DNA of 64,000 nucleotides from Verrucomicrobiaceae bacterium (lineage in GTDB: Bacteria; Verrucomicrobiota; Verrucomicrobiia; Verrucomicrobiales; Verrucomicrobiaceae): NCBI GenBank assembly GCA_015075365.1, contig JABTUN010000001.1, positions 186,001-250,000 on the forward strand, read 5' to 3'. Both the position numbers and the translations under genes were made by a program. The notes under the pieces are model-generated. The model did no database searches and was not told where the DNA came from. It was given only the letters and a program-made list of their open reading frames with translations. Shown in pieces: positions 17,608 through 28,065 of the stretch (the first letter of the stretch is position 1; each line of letters begins with the position of its first letter).

Positions 17608-18042
17608 ATGAAACCACGTTCCGTCACCACCGACATCCCCCTGCCCGGCTTTCAGATCGCTCCGATGATCGACATCGTGTTTGTCATCATGCTCTTCTTT
17701 CTTGTCATGGCGGCCGGCATGCGTGTGGAGCGAAGCATCAGCATTCAACTGCCCGGGCAGGAGACACCGGAGCACGATTTTCGTTTTCCGGACGCGGAAG
17801 TGACGATTGGCATCGCCGAGGACGGCGTGGTCACGCTCAACGACGAAGCCTTTGACTCGCCCGCCGGGAAAAACCTGCCGCAATTCACCCGCACGCTCCA
17901 ACGGCTGGCCCGGCAGGATCAGACGACGCTCGTGACGCTCAATGCCGCGCCCTTTGCCAGTTACGAGCGCGTCATGGACGTTCTCAACGCCCTCCATGCG
18001 GCGGGACTCAGGCGCGTGACCTTTGGGATGTGCTCGGAATGA
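17608..18042 (+). CDS. ExbD/TolR-family biopolymer transport protein
   Basis: The 144-residue protein from the ATG at 17608 has a single N-terminal span preceded by PGFQIAPMIDIVFVIMLFFLVMA; the Asp in the span is the proton-channel residue of ExbD/TolR. The periplasmic domain ends with a strand-helix region (ERVMDVLNALHAAGLRRVTFG) typical of the family. No exbB/tolQ partner is adjacent. It lies 55 bases after mtnA and may be the last gene of that transcript. Confidence 0.9.
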   Translation: MKPRSVTTDIPLPGFQIAPMIDIVFVIMLFFLVMAAGMRVERSISIQLPGQETPEHDFRFPDAEVTIGIAEDGVVTLNDEAFDSPAGKNLPQFTRTLQRLARQDQTTLVTLNAAPFASYERVMDVLNALHAAGLRRVTFGMCSE

Positions 18043-18057
18043 GCTGCCGTTGGATTC

Positions 18058-18729
18058 TCAGCGCCTGCGGCGGCGGCGGAGCGTGGCGGCGGCCAGCAGC
18101 AGGACACCGGAGGGCTCAGGGACGGTGTGCGTTTGCAGATCGAAGGTGCCGGGCTCGAAGGTGTAGCTGCCGTAGCCCTGCACGCTGTTGACGCCGCCGT
18201 GGATGACGGTGGAGGCGGTGGAGAGACGCCATTCCAGCGGGATGTCGGTTTTGCCGCCGGCGGCGGGCATGAGCCAGTCGTTGGCGGCGTTGCCATCCAG
18301 GCTGCCATTGGTGACGAGCGCCCATTCGCTGAGCCCGTCGAAGGCGAGGCTGTTGTAAACGAAGATGTAGGCCTGCTCACCGGCGAGGAAGGTGTAGGGC
18401 GGCAGCGGCGGGGAGGCGCTGGAGAGGCCGCCATCGAGCATGGTGACGCTGGAGCTGAAGTAGCTGAAGGCGGAGTTCCAGCCGCTGGCGGCGGGGGCTT
18501 GGGCACGGTCAAAGGGTTTCCAGTGGGCCATCCACTCCCCCTGGTTCTGGCCGGTGGGGGTGAAGCCGCCGAAGGAGCCGAGCTCGAAGATGTAGCTGTC
18601 ATCCAGCGGCACGCCGTTGCTGCTGAGGAGCACATCGCCGACGGAACTGCCCCAGTCGATGGTGACCGCGCGCGCGGGCAGCGCGCCGAGGGCGAGCAGG
18701 AGGGCGCAGAGGTGGAGGAGGCGGGTCAT
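18058..18729 (-). CDS. PEP-CTERM sorting-domain protein
   Basis: The 223-residue protein has an N-terminal signal peptide (LLHLCALLLALGALPARA) and a C-terminal PEP-CTERM signal: VPEPSG, a hydrophobic stretch LLLAAATL, and an Arg run (RRRRRR). Such tails are cut and processed by exosortase/archaeosortase-like enzymes in exopolysaccharide-producing Gram-negatives. The body is Gly/Ser/Trp-rich and beta-like with no recognised enzyme domain. It converges on the exbD gene with 15 bases between. Confidence 0.85.
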   Translation of the reverse strand: MTRLLHLCALLLALGALPARAVTIDWGSSVGDVLLSSNGVPLDDSYIFELGSFGGFTPTGQNQGEWMAHWKPFDRAQAPAASGWNSAFSYFSSSVTMLDGGLSSASPPLPPYTFLAGEQAYIFVYNSLAFDGLSEWALVTNGSLDGNAANDWLMPAAGGKTDIPLEWRLSTASTVIHGGVNSVQGYGSYTFEPGTFDLQTHTVPEPSGVLLLAAATLRRRRRR

Positions 18730-18738
18730 GGGGGAGGG

Positions 18739-18832
18739 CAGAGGTAAGAGGTAAGAGGTAAGAAGTGAGAAGTAAGAGGATAGAAGAGAGAGGATAGAAG
18801 AGAGAAGAGAGAAGAGAGAAGAGAGGGGAGAG
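18739..18832. repeat. Purine-only degenerate repeat tract
   Basis: About 94 bases are almost pure A/G on the plus strand, built from GAGGTAAGA, AGAAGTGAGA and AGAAGAGAGA variants of 7-9 base period. A related patch of GAAACGTG-type words (18852-18887) follows and runs up to the stop codon of the giant gene. Similar words occur at 45056-45185, 46611-46648 and 47134-47164. Confidence 0.7.
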
Positions 18833-18887
18833 AGCAGTCAGACGGGGAGGCTTGAAACGTGAACCATGAAACGTGGAACGTGAGAGG

Positions 18888-21800
18888 TCAGGGAGTCCAG
18901 GGCAGCGGCATGACGTAGGCGGGCAGCGGGCCGCGCATTTTGTAGATGGAGCCGGCGGTGGCCTTGAACATGAGGAGGTTGTTTTCGTTGAGCAGGGAGG
19001 CATTCCCCAGCTCCGTCCACTGCTGCAGCGCGCCGTGGCTGAGCAGGTAGTGGTTGAAGTAGGCCATGGCCTGCGTGCTGGAATACCCTTTCCAGAAGAG
19101 CAGCTCGTCGGCCTGGGTGGGATTGCGGCTGCCGCGGAACCCGTTGGCCGTGGTCATGCCGCGCATGGCGGGGCTTTGATCCATGGGGTAGCCGCTGCCG
19201 ATGAAGTTCGGCCCGGCGGCGAGCGGACAGGCGAAGGGGTTGGCGCGCACCATGCCGTGCCAGACGAGCTCCTGCGAAAGGCCCTTGGGATGCGTGAACC
19301 AGCCTTCGCAGGGATCCACGACGCGGCCGCCCATGTCATCCAGCGTCGCATTGCCGCTGACGACCCATTTGGAAGGGCCGCCGCTGGTGTAGAGCCAGTA
19401 GATCTGGAAGCCGCTGGTGCCGCGGTCGTAGAACATGATGCGGTCGGCGGTGCCGGCGCTGCCGGTGGCGACGAACTGCGTGCTGGGGAAGAGGTCGTTG
19501 AGCGTGTGGTGTTCCCGCACCACCGCCTTGTCGCCCGTGAGGGTGGCAGGGATGGTGGTGAGGGTGTTGAGCGCGTTGGCTGCGTCGAGCACGATGCTGC
19601 TGGCGGTGCTGGCGGCCTCGTCGATCTCGAAGCGATGGCCGGCGTGGTCGCCGGAGTAGATTTCGACGAAGTACTCACGACCCGGGAGGAACTGCGCGAC
19701 GATGCTGACTCCGCCCGCGCTGGTGGTGACATCGAGCGTGCTGCCGCTGACAGCGTCGATGGCACCGCAGAAGATCTTGTCCTTCAGATACGGATGGCCG
19801 GTCATGACGCACTCGGTGCCGAAGGTGCGGCGCGTCCAGCCAAAGGCGGGCGTGCTGGCGGTGGCATCGGTGAGCGTGTCGAGGTTCTCATCGAGGTCGA
19901 GTTTGAGCCGCACGAAGCCCTGCGAGAACCCGCTGAAGTAGGGATCGCTCTCCACATCGGCGTAGGTGACCGTTTCGGTGCCGTTGCCGTTGTTGGTGAC
20001 GGCGGGCACGAGTGAAAGCGCGGTCCAGCCGGCGGGTGAGTCGGCGAGGGCGCGGATGCCCACCAGCGTGTAAGCCACGTCCTGCACGCTGCCGGCGACG
20101 CGCTCGAAGGAGACGTCGAGTTTTCCTGTGAGCGTGTTGCGCACGCCGCGGAAGGCGGGCGTGGTCTGCACGCCGCTGCTGGGATTGAGATTGAGCGCGT
20201 ACTCGACGAGGTCGGTGTAGCAGTCACCATCGCCATTGGAGCCGGGAGTCGGACCTCCGCCGGGGGTGATGACCTTCCAGTAGATGTAGCGGCGCGGCAC
20301 CTGGAGGCGCAGCGGGATGTTGTTCTGCACGACGAAAGGATCACCGGCGGCGAGATCAAAGGTGAGGTAGTACGGATTGCCGACGGCGGTGGAACTCGTG
20401 AGGTAGCCGGGGTTCGACGGGTTTTCATCCGAGCCGAGCACATACGGATCGGGGCCGCCGGTGGGGTCGAGACTTGGCCCGGCCACCGGCCGCGCAGGAT
20501 CAATGATGTAACCGAGCGGCGGCGTGTAGGTGAGCGTGTAACTGCCCGGTGTCCCGTCAGTGAGGAAGCTGTACTGCCCCGTGCTGCCATCCAGCAGGAT
20601 GGTCACCGCGCCAGGGCCGCTGACGGCGATGCTGCCGCCGCCGATGATCTGGCCGGTGACCACGTCGTAGGCGTAGCCGGAGGGATCGACGGCATCCAGG
20701 AAGTCATTGCCGGTGCTGCTGGAGCCGGAGAGCGTGACCGGGATGATGTTGTCGTTGCTGCCCTGCGTGTCGGCGGTGCTGCTGGAGCCCGCGGGATCGA
20801 CCTCCTGCACGAAATAGACGCCATCGGGCAGCCCGGTGAAGCTGTAGTTGCCAAAACTGTTCGTCGTGGTGGTCGCGATGAGCGTGTCCGTGTCGGCATT
20901 GAAGAGGCCGTTGCCGTTGCTGTCCGCATAGAGCCTCACCGTCACCAGGGGCACCGGCTGGTCGTTGTCGGAGAAATTGCCGTCCTCGTCATAGTCATCA
21001 CGCACCTGCCCGCTGATGGCCAGACTGCCCGTGAGCGCGGTGAAGCCGAAATCGACGGTGTTTTCCACCTCGCCAGGTGCCACGGAGATGAGCGGGCTGA
21101 GCGTGGCGGCGGTGGGAGTGGTTTGGGAGCCGTTGTCGTCGCCATCCTGGCCGTTGTCGGCCGTGTCCGTCGTGGTGGAGGAGAGCGGATAGGAGGCGGG
21201 CGGCGTGGCGATGCGCAGGCGGTAGGTGCCGGGCGGCACGTTCACAAAGGAGTAAGCGCCGCCGCCCGCCGTGGTGGTGAGCGTGGGCTGGATGCCGGGC
21301 GTGATGTCGTCCGTGTCGATGGAGAGGCCGGTGCTGGTGAGCAGCTCGAGCGTGACGCCGTCGAGGCCAGACTCGCCATTGTTGTCGAGGCCGTCGTTGT
21401 CCGCATCATGCCAGACGCGGTTGCCGATGGTGGCGGCCTGCTCGTCGATGAAATTAACGCCAAAGGTGGTGACGCCCTCCGTGACGATGACAGGCGAGAG
21501 CGTGTTGATGGTGACGCTGACATAACCCGGCGGGTCGGTCTCCACGACGCGGTAGGTGCCCGGAGGCAGGTCGGCAAAGTTGTAGTCGCCGTTGATGTTG
21601 GTCGTCGTGGTCGTGGGCTGCACGCCGGGCAGGGAGGGATTGCTGTCGATGTCATTTCCGCTGTTATCCTTGAGCGTGAGCGTGACGCCGGAGAGCGGGA
21701 TGTCGCCGTGGTCGTCGTTGTCGATGTCATCATGGACGGAGCCGGAGATGCTGCCGGGTTGGAAGTAGCCGTCGATGCCCGCGCTGGTGTCCGTGTTGGC

Positions 21801-24800
21801 GACGGCGGTGACGATGGTGGGGTCCGTGCCTTCCGTCTGGACGCTGCCGGCGGGCAGATCGGGATCGCTTTCCTGCACATCGGCGCTGGTGGCACCGGGA
21901 GGCACGGTGGCGGACCAGTTGCCGCCCGCGTCGGTGAGCACGGTCTGCGTGGCGCCGGTGCTGTCTGTGATGAGCACGCTGATGAAGGGAAGGTCGGGCT
22001 CACCGACGCCTTGCGTGCCGTCGCCATTGGTGTCGAGGTAAAGATGACCGCTGATGGTGCCGATCTGGCGGAAACCATCGTCACCTCCGGGCGTGTTCAC
22101 TCCGCTGACGGCGGTGATGGTGTTTGGATCGGCACCCGCAGTCTGTGTGTGGCCGAGGGTGAAGACGGCGGCGAACTGCGGATCGCCCTGCTGCACGTCG
22201 ATGCTGGTGCTGCCGGGCGGCACGGTGGCGCTCCAGTTGCCATTCACATCCGTGACGAGCGTTTGTGCCGCGCCGAGGCTGCTGGTGACGATCACGTCGA
22301 TGTTGGCGAGCGCGACATCGCCTGCGTCGAAGGTGCCGCTGCCGTTCACGTCGTGGAAGACCTTGCCGCCGGTCGTTCCGGTCAAAACATCGAGGAAATC
22401 GCGCCCGGTGACGTTTTGTCCGGCGGAGAGCACGACGGGAATCAGGTTGTTGTTCGGCGCGGCGGCGTCGGCGGTGGACATCCAGCCGAAGAGGTCGCTT
22501 TCGATCACGACATAATTGCCCGCGTTGAGCCCGATGAAGCTGTAACTGCCGTCGGCGGCGGTCAGCGTCGCCTGGACGACCGACTCGCCCGGATCGGCGC
22601 TGCCATTGGCATTGATATCCTCGACGAGCTGGACGGCCACGTTGGCGATGCCGGTTTCACCGCCGTTCACCGTCGTGCTGGCGTTGGCGTCATTCCAGAC
22701 AGTGCCCTCGATGCTGGCGTAATTGACGGCGGGTGTGAGGAAGTCGAAGAAGTTGTTGTCTGTGTGGCTGGCGAGCGTGGAGACCACGACGGGGATGCGG
22801 TTGTCGTTCGCGCCGGCGGTGTCGCCGCTGCTGGAGTAGCCGGGCGGCTGGGACTCGACGACAACGTAATTTCCAGCGGCGAGATTGAGGAACTCATACG
22901 ATCCATCGGCCGCGGTCGTGGTGATGGCGACGAGCACGCCGTCGGACGGGTTGCCATCACCATTCGGATCGGTGTGGAGGCTCACGGTGACATTCGCCAG
23001 CACGGAATCACCGCTGTTGAAGCTGACGCTTTGATCCACATCGTCATAGACATGGCCGCTGATGCTGGCGGCAACGAGCGTGATGCTGGCGGTGCTGCTC
23101 ACGGGCGGCACGTCGTCGCCATTCACATCGACCGTGTAATTTGCCTCCGCGAGGTTGTTCGCGGGCGTGGCCGCGCCTTTGGCCCGCAAAGTGACGTCCA
23201 CCGTGATCGAGCCCGCGGGAGCAAGCGTGCCCGCGCCGGTGAGATCGAGCCACAGCAGGCTGCCCGCGCCGGTGGCATCCGGAGCGACGGTGGCGGAGAC
23301 ATATTCAAAGTCCGCGCCGGAGAAAGTGTCCTCCAGCGGCAGCGTGGCGATGGCGGTGTCGCCGGTGTTTTGCAGCGCGATGCGGAAGGTGACGAGATCA
23401 CCGATGCTGGCGGGGCCGGGATTTGGCGTGAGCAGTGATTTGGTGAGGGAAAGCGACGGATCGGTGATGGTGACGTTCGCGTTGTCGGCATCGGTGACGC
23501 CGCCGCCCGCGTCGGCGGTGGCGCTGTTCACGGCCGGCGCGGCGCTGGCCAGCGCGGTGAAATTCAACGTCAGCGTGGTGCTCTGGCCCTGCGTGAGAGG
23601 GCCGACATTCACCCAGGTAAGCGATCCCGCGCCGGAAGTCGTCGGCGCAACGCTGGCGGAGACAAACGCGAGATTGGCGGCGGGGAAGGTGTCGCTCAAG
23701 GAGACGGTGTTGAGCGTGGTGTTGCCAGTATTGGCGACCTGCACGGTGTATTGAAGCAATTCGCCGACCACGGCGAGCCCGTCGGCTGGCGTGACGAGCG
23801 TTTTGGTCACGCTGATGGCCGGGGCGATGTTCGGAATGGTGGCGGTGTCACTGCCTGTGTCGGTGCTGTCATTCGGATCGACATAGTTCACGGTGAGCAT
23901 GTCGCCGAGCACGGCATGCAGCGTTCCGTCGTTGAATGTGTTGGGCGCGCTGGTGCTGGCAGGAATGCCGACAACGAAGACGCCGGTGTCGATGCCGGTC
24001 TCGTCAAGGGCGACGAGCTCGCTGTCCCCCGCGAGCGAGGTGATGACGGCGGGGATGGTCTCCGCGACGGCGGGATTCATGTTTTGATCGAGGTCGATGA
24101 TGCGCACGAAGACCTGCTCATTGCCCGCGTAGGTCAGTGTGTGCGGCCCGTTCGAGCCGGTGGTGAACTCCGTCACGCTCGGCGTGCCGAGATCGAGGAA
24201 GGTGACGTTCACGCTGGTGGCACGGGTGGCCTGGATGCCCTCGCTGCCTTCATTGGCGGTCACGACGATGTTGTAGGTCCCCTCGGTGGCGCCAACGGTC
24301 CACGCGTATTCATACGTTTTGGTGCCGGCATTGCTGGCGACGACATTTCCAGCGCTCAGTGTCGTGCTGAGGTCCGAGGCCGCGCCCGGGCCGTCAATGC
24401 TCAATCCCATGCTGGTGATGTCATACGCGCCGAAGGGATCGCTGGCGGTGGAGCGCACATACACCGTGCTGCCCCCGGCCGGGCCGGTGATGAGGCTGCC
24501 GCCGGGATATGGCGCGTCGTAAACGCCGAGTGAATCGACATGGATGACCGTGGTGGTGGGCAGCGTGATCTTTGAAGGCTTTGTGCTGCTGTCGAAATCG
24601 ACCGTGAAAGCCACTCCGGACTGCGCGGTGGTGATGTCGAGCGCGAACACATCACCCGCGGTGAAGTTTGCCGCCCCGGCGAGGGCCGGGAAGGTGAAGG
24701 TAAGCAGCCCGCCGCTGGCGGAGGCGCTGCTGCTCGTGGCCACGGTGGCCGCGTTCTTTTTCAAGGTGGCCGTAATGGCCGGCGAGCCCGGCATGGAGCC

Positions 24801-27800
24801 GCTGGTGACATTGTAGTAAGCCGTGACGGACGGAACCGCGCCCACCGGCACGGTGAAGGCGGAGGCAAAGGCCGGAGTCTGCGTGAAGGTCGTCGTCGCA
24901 GGCACTTGCGCCGGTTTGATGGGCACGGCACAGACGGACCAGGCGTCGGATTCGACTGTCCAGCTCAGGGCCGTGGATGCAGCGCCCGTTTTCGTCGCCG
25001 CCGCCGCGCGCACGCCATCCGCGCCCGAGTCTGTGCGTCCGTTCCAGCGCTCGGTCTGCCCGCCCGCATTGGTGGCCGTGCGGCCGTCATCGAGAGCCAG
25101 CACGCCAAAGACGAGCTCGTTCGCGGCGGAGGAGACCGTGGCGGAGGCGGTGGTGCTGGTGTTCGACGCGGTGGCCAGCGTGCCGAGCGGCGTGGTCTGA
25201 TGCACGCCCGTGTAGGTGATGGCACCGGCATACAAGCCGTCGCCTGTGCCGCTGCCGGCGACGCTGACGACGACATTGGCGGCGCCGCTGGGCGGATTCA
25301 CCAGACGCCAGATTTCGCAAACCACCTCCTGCGGTGAAGTTTGCCGCCCGACAAACGTGAGCGCCTGCCCTGCGTAAGTCACGCCGCTGACGGCGAGGCC
25401 GGCGGTGTTGTCATCCTCATAGGAAATGCCGACGAGCATGAAGCGGTTCGAGCCGGAGCCGGTGGTGTGGCTGAAGGTGACGCTGGAGAAGGGATTCGTG
25501 CCCGAACCCGTTGAAACATTGTCCACGGCGATCGTGCTCGTGGACATGGCGAGCGAGGCCGTGCTGGCCGTGCTGCCATCCGCGGCCGCCACCGGATCGA
25601 CGCGGTCGAGAGCCTGCGAAGGATCGCTCAGATAGAGAAACTTGTTCTGCGTGGGCACAGCGATGAGCGCGTTCCCGGTGCAGGAGTCGCTAAACTCAGG
25701 ATCGGTGTAGGTGAAGGAGAGGCTGTTGCCCGGCGCGACGAGCAGCGTGCCGTCCATCTGGCTGGTGCCGGTCGTCGTCGAGGTGGCGAGTCCCGTGGTG
25801 TTGCGGAAAATGCCGGTGTTCGCACCAGTTTCCACGAGTGTGACAAATTCCGCGTCGCCGCTGGTGGTGTTGTTCACCACGATCTGGAAGCTCTCGACGG
25901 CGGAGGTGTTGTTGTTCGCGTCCGGATCCGTCAGCGTGGCGTAGATGGACGCGCCGGCCGTGTACACCGCCTGCACGACGCCGGCGGCGTCTGTGAACTG
26001 CGCACCACATGCCGTGGCACCGGCGGGCGGCGGCACGACGACATTGACGGTGGAGACGAGGTTGTAGTTCGCATTGCTGGCGGTGTTGGCGATGCTTCCG
26101 GCGGAGTTGATCACGCAGCGATAGGTGAAGAAGGTGCTGCCGCCCCGCATGATGATGGGGACCACATAGCCGCTTTCATCCAGCGGGAAGGCGGTGCCCG
26201 TGCCGTCATCGGTGATCGTCACGCCGTCGCGCGTGGTGCTTCCGGCCACATAGGTGAGCGCCGGGTTCAGCGGGTCGAGCACGAGCAGGTTGCCCAGAGG
26301 CAGGAGGCCCCTGTTGTCCACCTCGATGCTGTACTCGATCGTGTCGCCGATGCTGAGGCCCGCCGGCGCGGTGTCCACCACGCTGGCAAAGGTTTTCTTC
26401 AACGTCGGCACCGGGAAGGGCAGCACTGTCGTGCCCACGTCGAGGAACGGATTGCCCGGGCCTGCGGTGGCCGGGTCCTGGCCCCACGCGGCCGTGATCT
26501 GCACCCCGTCGAGCGTGTACACACGCATGGCGCTCTGGTCCTTGTCTGGATCGAAGAGGCGGCGTGTCTCCAACGCGTTCATGTCGTAATGCACGTCGTA
26601 TTTGCTGCCGCCGGGATCCGTGAGGGAGCCGTCGCGGTCCCCGTCGTAGTCAACATACAGGCGCGTGGCAGCGACGGGGGTCACCCACACCGGGCTGCCG
26701 TTTTGCGAGAGATCGCTGCTGCCGGGACCCCAGCCAGCCACGGCCTCCGTGGTCAGGCTGTCGGATGGCACCAGCGTGAAGCCCCAGTCATGCACATTGT
26801 TGGCGCTCGGATTCGAGCCGACCATCACGACGCCGAAATAGGTCGCCCCACTGGCGCTGGCAAACCGCGCGCCGCTGTTCTGCGGCATTTGGTACTGCAC
26901 CACGCCGTTGGCGGGCACGTTGAAGCTGCCGGTGCCCAGATTGTGGACCACGTTGATCGTGAGGGAGGACGCGTGCGGGTTGTAAAAGAACCCATAGGTC
27001 GGGTCTCCGTCCGCCGCCGTGCCCACCGGTGAGTAATAAGTCCCGGTCCACTGGTCCACCGGGTAGAGCGTGAACCAGTCCGTCTCGTAGCGCGCGCCGA
27101 TGTCGCCGGTGATCAGTTGCACCTGCACCGGCTTGTTGGCGGTCACCGTCGCGCCTTTCAACACGCCGCCGTTCACGAGGTAGGACTCACCGCGGTTGAG
27201 GGAGAAACTGGTGTTCCCGCCCGGCGCGGGCCCGTTCACGTCCACGGAAACCGGCGTGCCGTTCTCCCGCGCCATCACCATCAGGCCCACATATTCAAAC
27301 ATCGAATTCGCGGACACATCCTGGCCCACGGGGCTCACATACTGCGTTCCATAGTCCATCGTGGCCGTCACCTCCACGGAACCGGCCAGCACGGACCCGG
27401 GATTGACTGCCCAGCCGGTGCGCGTCACCACCAGCGCCTTCGTGCCGCCAAAACGGTCACGTCCGTCGTAGAGCACCGTTGCCGGGTTGCGCGGCAGGGG
27501 CACGAGATTGCGCAAATTGATCACCGCGCCGGAGGCTAGGCCGGCGGGATCGTTCGCATAGCCGGGAGGGATGCCGTTGGCGTTGTTGCCGTCGCCCCAG
27601 ATTTTCGTCGTGGGCTGCGCCGGGTTGTTCAGATCCACTTCATAACCGTCCTCCCACTCGTCGTAGTGGATCACGGACCCCGTGCCGGTCACCACGATGG
27701 AAATGACCGATTCCATCGTCTGGCCCACGATCCCGCTGGCCGGTTCGATCGCCACAAAGGCCGTCCGCTCCTGCGCCTCCGGCATCGGGACATAAAACTC

Positions 27801-27944
27801 ATGAATGATGTTCGCCGCGCCTGCCGCTGATACGCCGAGGATCCCGGCCAGCAGCGTTCGCAGGGCCGCGAAACGGCTCGTAAACCGGCGATGAGAAAAG
27901 GCCGGCGGCATGGGGGAAACGCACTTCGTTGCAGGGGCGGACAT
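18888..27944 (-). CDS. Giant secreted protein with DUF11-type and SdrD B-like repeat domains
   Basis: This is a single open frame of about 3018 codons. The ATG at 27944 is in frame; an ATG at 27911 gives a cleaner signal peptide (RTLLAGILGVSAAGA). The N-terminal ~500 residues include VIHYDEWEDGYEVDL and look like an adhesive beta-rich region. DUF11-like domains occur near residues 511, 1374 and 1496 (SVTKTLVTP, LSLTKSLLTP). About residues 1628-2418 hold seven SdrD B-like Cna-type domains (ISGHVYDDVD, IEGTVWNDAN, IGNRVWHDADNDG and others) with Asp/Asn-rich Ca2+-type turns. The C-terminal ~500 residues contain an LNP motif and a Trp-rich domain. There is no LPxTG or PEP-CTERM anchor. It is probably a cell-surface or released adhesin/matrix protein. 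Confidence 0.88.
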   Translation of the reverse strand: MSAPATKCVSPMPPAFSHRRFTSRFAALRTLLAGILGVSAAGAANIIHEFYVPMPEAQERTAFVAIEPASGIVGQTMESVISIVVTGTGSVIHYDEWEDGYEVDLNNPAQPTTKIWGDGNNANGIPPGYANDPAGLASGAVINLRNLVPLPRNPATVLYDGRDRFGGTKALVVTRTGWAVNPGSVLAGSVEVTATMDYGTQYVSPVGQDVSANSMFEYVGLMVMARENGTPVSVDVNGPAPGGNTSFSLNRGESYLVNGGVLKGATVTANKPVQVQLITGDIGARYETDWFTLYPVDQWTGTYYSPVGTAADGDPTYGFFYNPHASSLTINVVHNLGTGSFNVPANGVVQYQMPQNSGARFASASGATYFGVVMVGSNPSANNVHDWGFTLVPSDSLTTEAVAGWGPGSSDLSQNGSPVWVTPVAATRLYVDYDGDRDGSLTDPGGSKYDVHYDMNALETRRLFDPDKDQSAMRVYTLDGVQITAAWGQDPATAGPGNPFLDVGTTVLPFPVPTLKKTFASVVDTAPAGLSIGDTIEYSIEVDNRGLLPLGNLLVLDPLNPALTYVAGSTTRDGVTITDDGTGTAFPLDESGYVVPIIMRGGSTFFTYRCVINSAGSIANTASNANYNLVSTVNVVVPPPAGATACGAQFTDAAGVVQAVYTAGASIYATLTDPDANNNTSAVESFQIVVNNTTSGDAEFVTLVETGANTGIFRNTTGLATSTTTGTSQMDGTLLVAPGNSLSFTYTDPEFSDSCTGNALIAVPTQNKFLYLSDPSQALDRVDPVAAADGSTASTASLAMSTSTIAVDNVSTGSGTNPFSSVTFSHTTGSGSNRFMLVGISYEDDNTAGLAVSGVTYAGQALTFVGRQTSPQEVVCEIWRLVNPPSGAANVVVSVAGSGTGDGLYAGAITYTGVHQTTPLGTLATASNTSTTASATVSSAANELVFGVLALDDGRTATNAGGQTERWNGRTDSGADGVRAAAATKTGAASTALSWTVESDAWSVCAVPIKPAQVPATTTFTQTPAFASAFTVPVGAVPSVTAYYNVTSGSMPGSPAITATLKKNAATVATSSSASASGGLLTFTFPALAGAANFTAGDVFALDITTAQSGVAFTVDFDSSTKPSKITLPTTTVIHVDSLGVYDAPYPGGSLITGPAGGSTVYVRSTASDPFGAYDITSMGLSIDGPGAASDLSTTLSAGNVVASNAGTKTYEYAWTVGATEGTYNIVVTANEGSEGIQATRATSVNVTFLDLGTPSVTEFTTGSNGPHTLTYAGNEQVFVRIIDLDQNMNPAVAETIPAVITSLAGDSELVALDETGIDTGVFVVGIPASTSAPNTFNDGTLHAVLGDMLTVNYVDPNDSTDTGSDTATIPNIAPAISVTKTLVTPADGLAVVGELLQYTVQVANTGNTTLNTVSLSDTFPAANLAFVSASVAPTTSGAGSLTWVNVGPLTQGQSTTLTLNFTALASAAPAVNSATADAGGGVTDADNANVTITDPSLSLTKSLLTPNPGPASIGDLVTFRIALQNTGDTAIATLPLEDTFSGADFEYVSATVAPDATGAGSLLWLDLTGAGTLAPAGSITVDVTLRAKGAATPANNLAEANYTVDVNGDDVPPVSSTASITLVAASISGHVYDDVDQSVSFNSGDSVLANVTVSLHTDPNGDGNPSDGVLVAITTTAADGSYEFLNLAAGNYVVVESQPPGYSSSGDTAGANDNRIPVVVSTLASHTDNNFFDFLTPAVNYASIEGTVWNDANASTTVNGGETGIANVAVQLVEDINANGSADPGESVVQATLTAADGSYSFIGLNAGNYVVIESDLFGWMSTADAAAPNNNLIPVVLSAGQNVTGRDFLDVLTGTTGGKVFHDVNGSGTFDAGDVALANIDVIVTSSLGAAQTLVTDVNGNWSATVPPGSTSIDVQQGDPQFAAVFTLGHTQTAGADPNTITAVSGVNTPGGDDGFRQIGTISGHLYLDTNGDGTQGVGEPDLPFISVLITDSTGATQTVLTDAGGNWSATVPPGATSADVQESDPDLPAGSVQTEGTDPTIVTAVANTDTSAGIDGYFQPGSISGSVHDDIDNDDHGDIPLSGVTLTLKDNSGNDIDSNPSLPGVQPTTTTTNINGDYNFADLPPGTYRVVETDPPGYVSVTINTLSPVIVTEGVTTFGVNFIDEQAATIGNRVWHDADNDGLDNNGESGLDGVTLELLTSTGLSIDTDDITPGIQPTLTTTAGGGAYSFVNVPPGTYRLRIATPPASYPLSSTTTDTADNGQDGDDNGSQTTPTAATLSPLISVAPGEVENTVDFGFTALTGSLAISGQVRDDYDEDGNFSDNDQPVPLVTVRLYADSNGNGLFNADTDTLIATTTTNSFGNYSFTGLPDGVYFVQEVDPAGSSSTADTQGSNDNIIPVTLSGSSSTGNDFLDAVDPSGYAYDVVTGQIIGGGSIAVSGPGAVTILLDGSTGQYSFLTDGTPGSYTLTYTPPLGYIIDPARPVAGPSLDPTGGPDPYVLGSDENPSNPGYLTSSTAVGNPYYLTFDLAAGDPFVVQNNIPLRLQVPRRYIYWKVITPGGGPTPGSNGDGDCYTDLVEYALNLNPSSGVQTTPAFRGVRNTLTGKLDVSFERVAGSVQDVAYTLVGIRALADSPAGWTALSLVPAVTNNGNGTETVTYADVESDPYFSGFSQGFVRLKLDLDENLDTLTDATASTPAFGWTRRTFGTECVMTGHPYLKDKIFCGAIDAVSGSTLDVTTSAGGVSIVAQFLPGREYFVEIYSGDHAGHRFEIDEAASTASSIVLDAANALNTLTTIPATLTGDKAVVREHHTLNDLFPSTQFVATGSAGTADRIMFYDRGTSGFQIYWLYTSGGPSKWVVSGNATLDDMGGRVVDPCEGWFTHPKGLSQELVWHGMVRANPFACPLAAGPNFIGSGYPMDQSPAMRGMTTANGFRGSRNPTQADELLFWKGYSSTQAMAYFNHYLLSHGALQQWTELGNASLLNENNLLMFKATAGSIYKMRGPLPAYVMPLPWTP

Positions 27945-28065
27945 AAATCAATGTTCATCATTTTACATATTTATTATAATTATTACAAATAATTTCTCCT
28001 TTCTGACACTTGTTTGACAGTCCTTCCTCGGAACAAACCGGCTTCAGAAAACCGTATTCTGGGGC
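27945..28065. promoter_or_regulatory. AT-rich divergent promoter region
   Basis: Between the giant gene and the di-haem peroxidase lies a sharply AT-rich block (27957-28000) with overlapping TATAAT boxes on both strands (plus strand 27975-27980; minus strand reading 27978-27973). I could not find well-placed -35 boxes, so only the region, not exact start sites, is supported. Confidence 0.4.

Noticed and set aside
21123..23438. 771-codon plus-strand frame within the giant secreted gene
   Set aside because: Val/Gly/Arg/Asp-rich antisense of SdrD-B-like repeats; the repeats explain the long open stretch.
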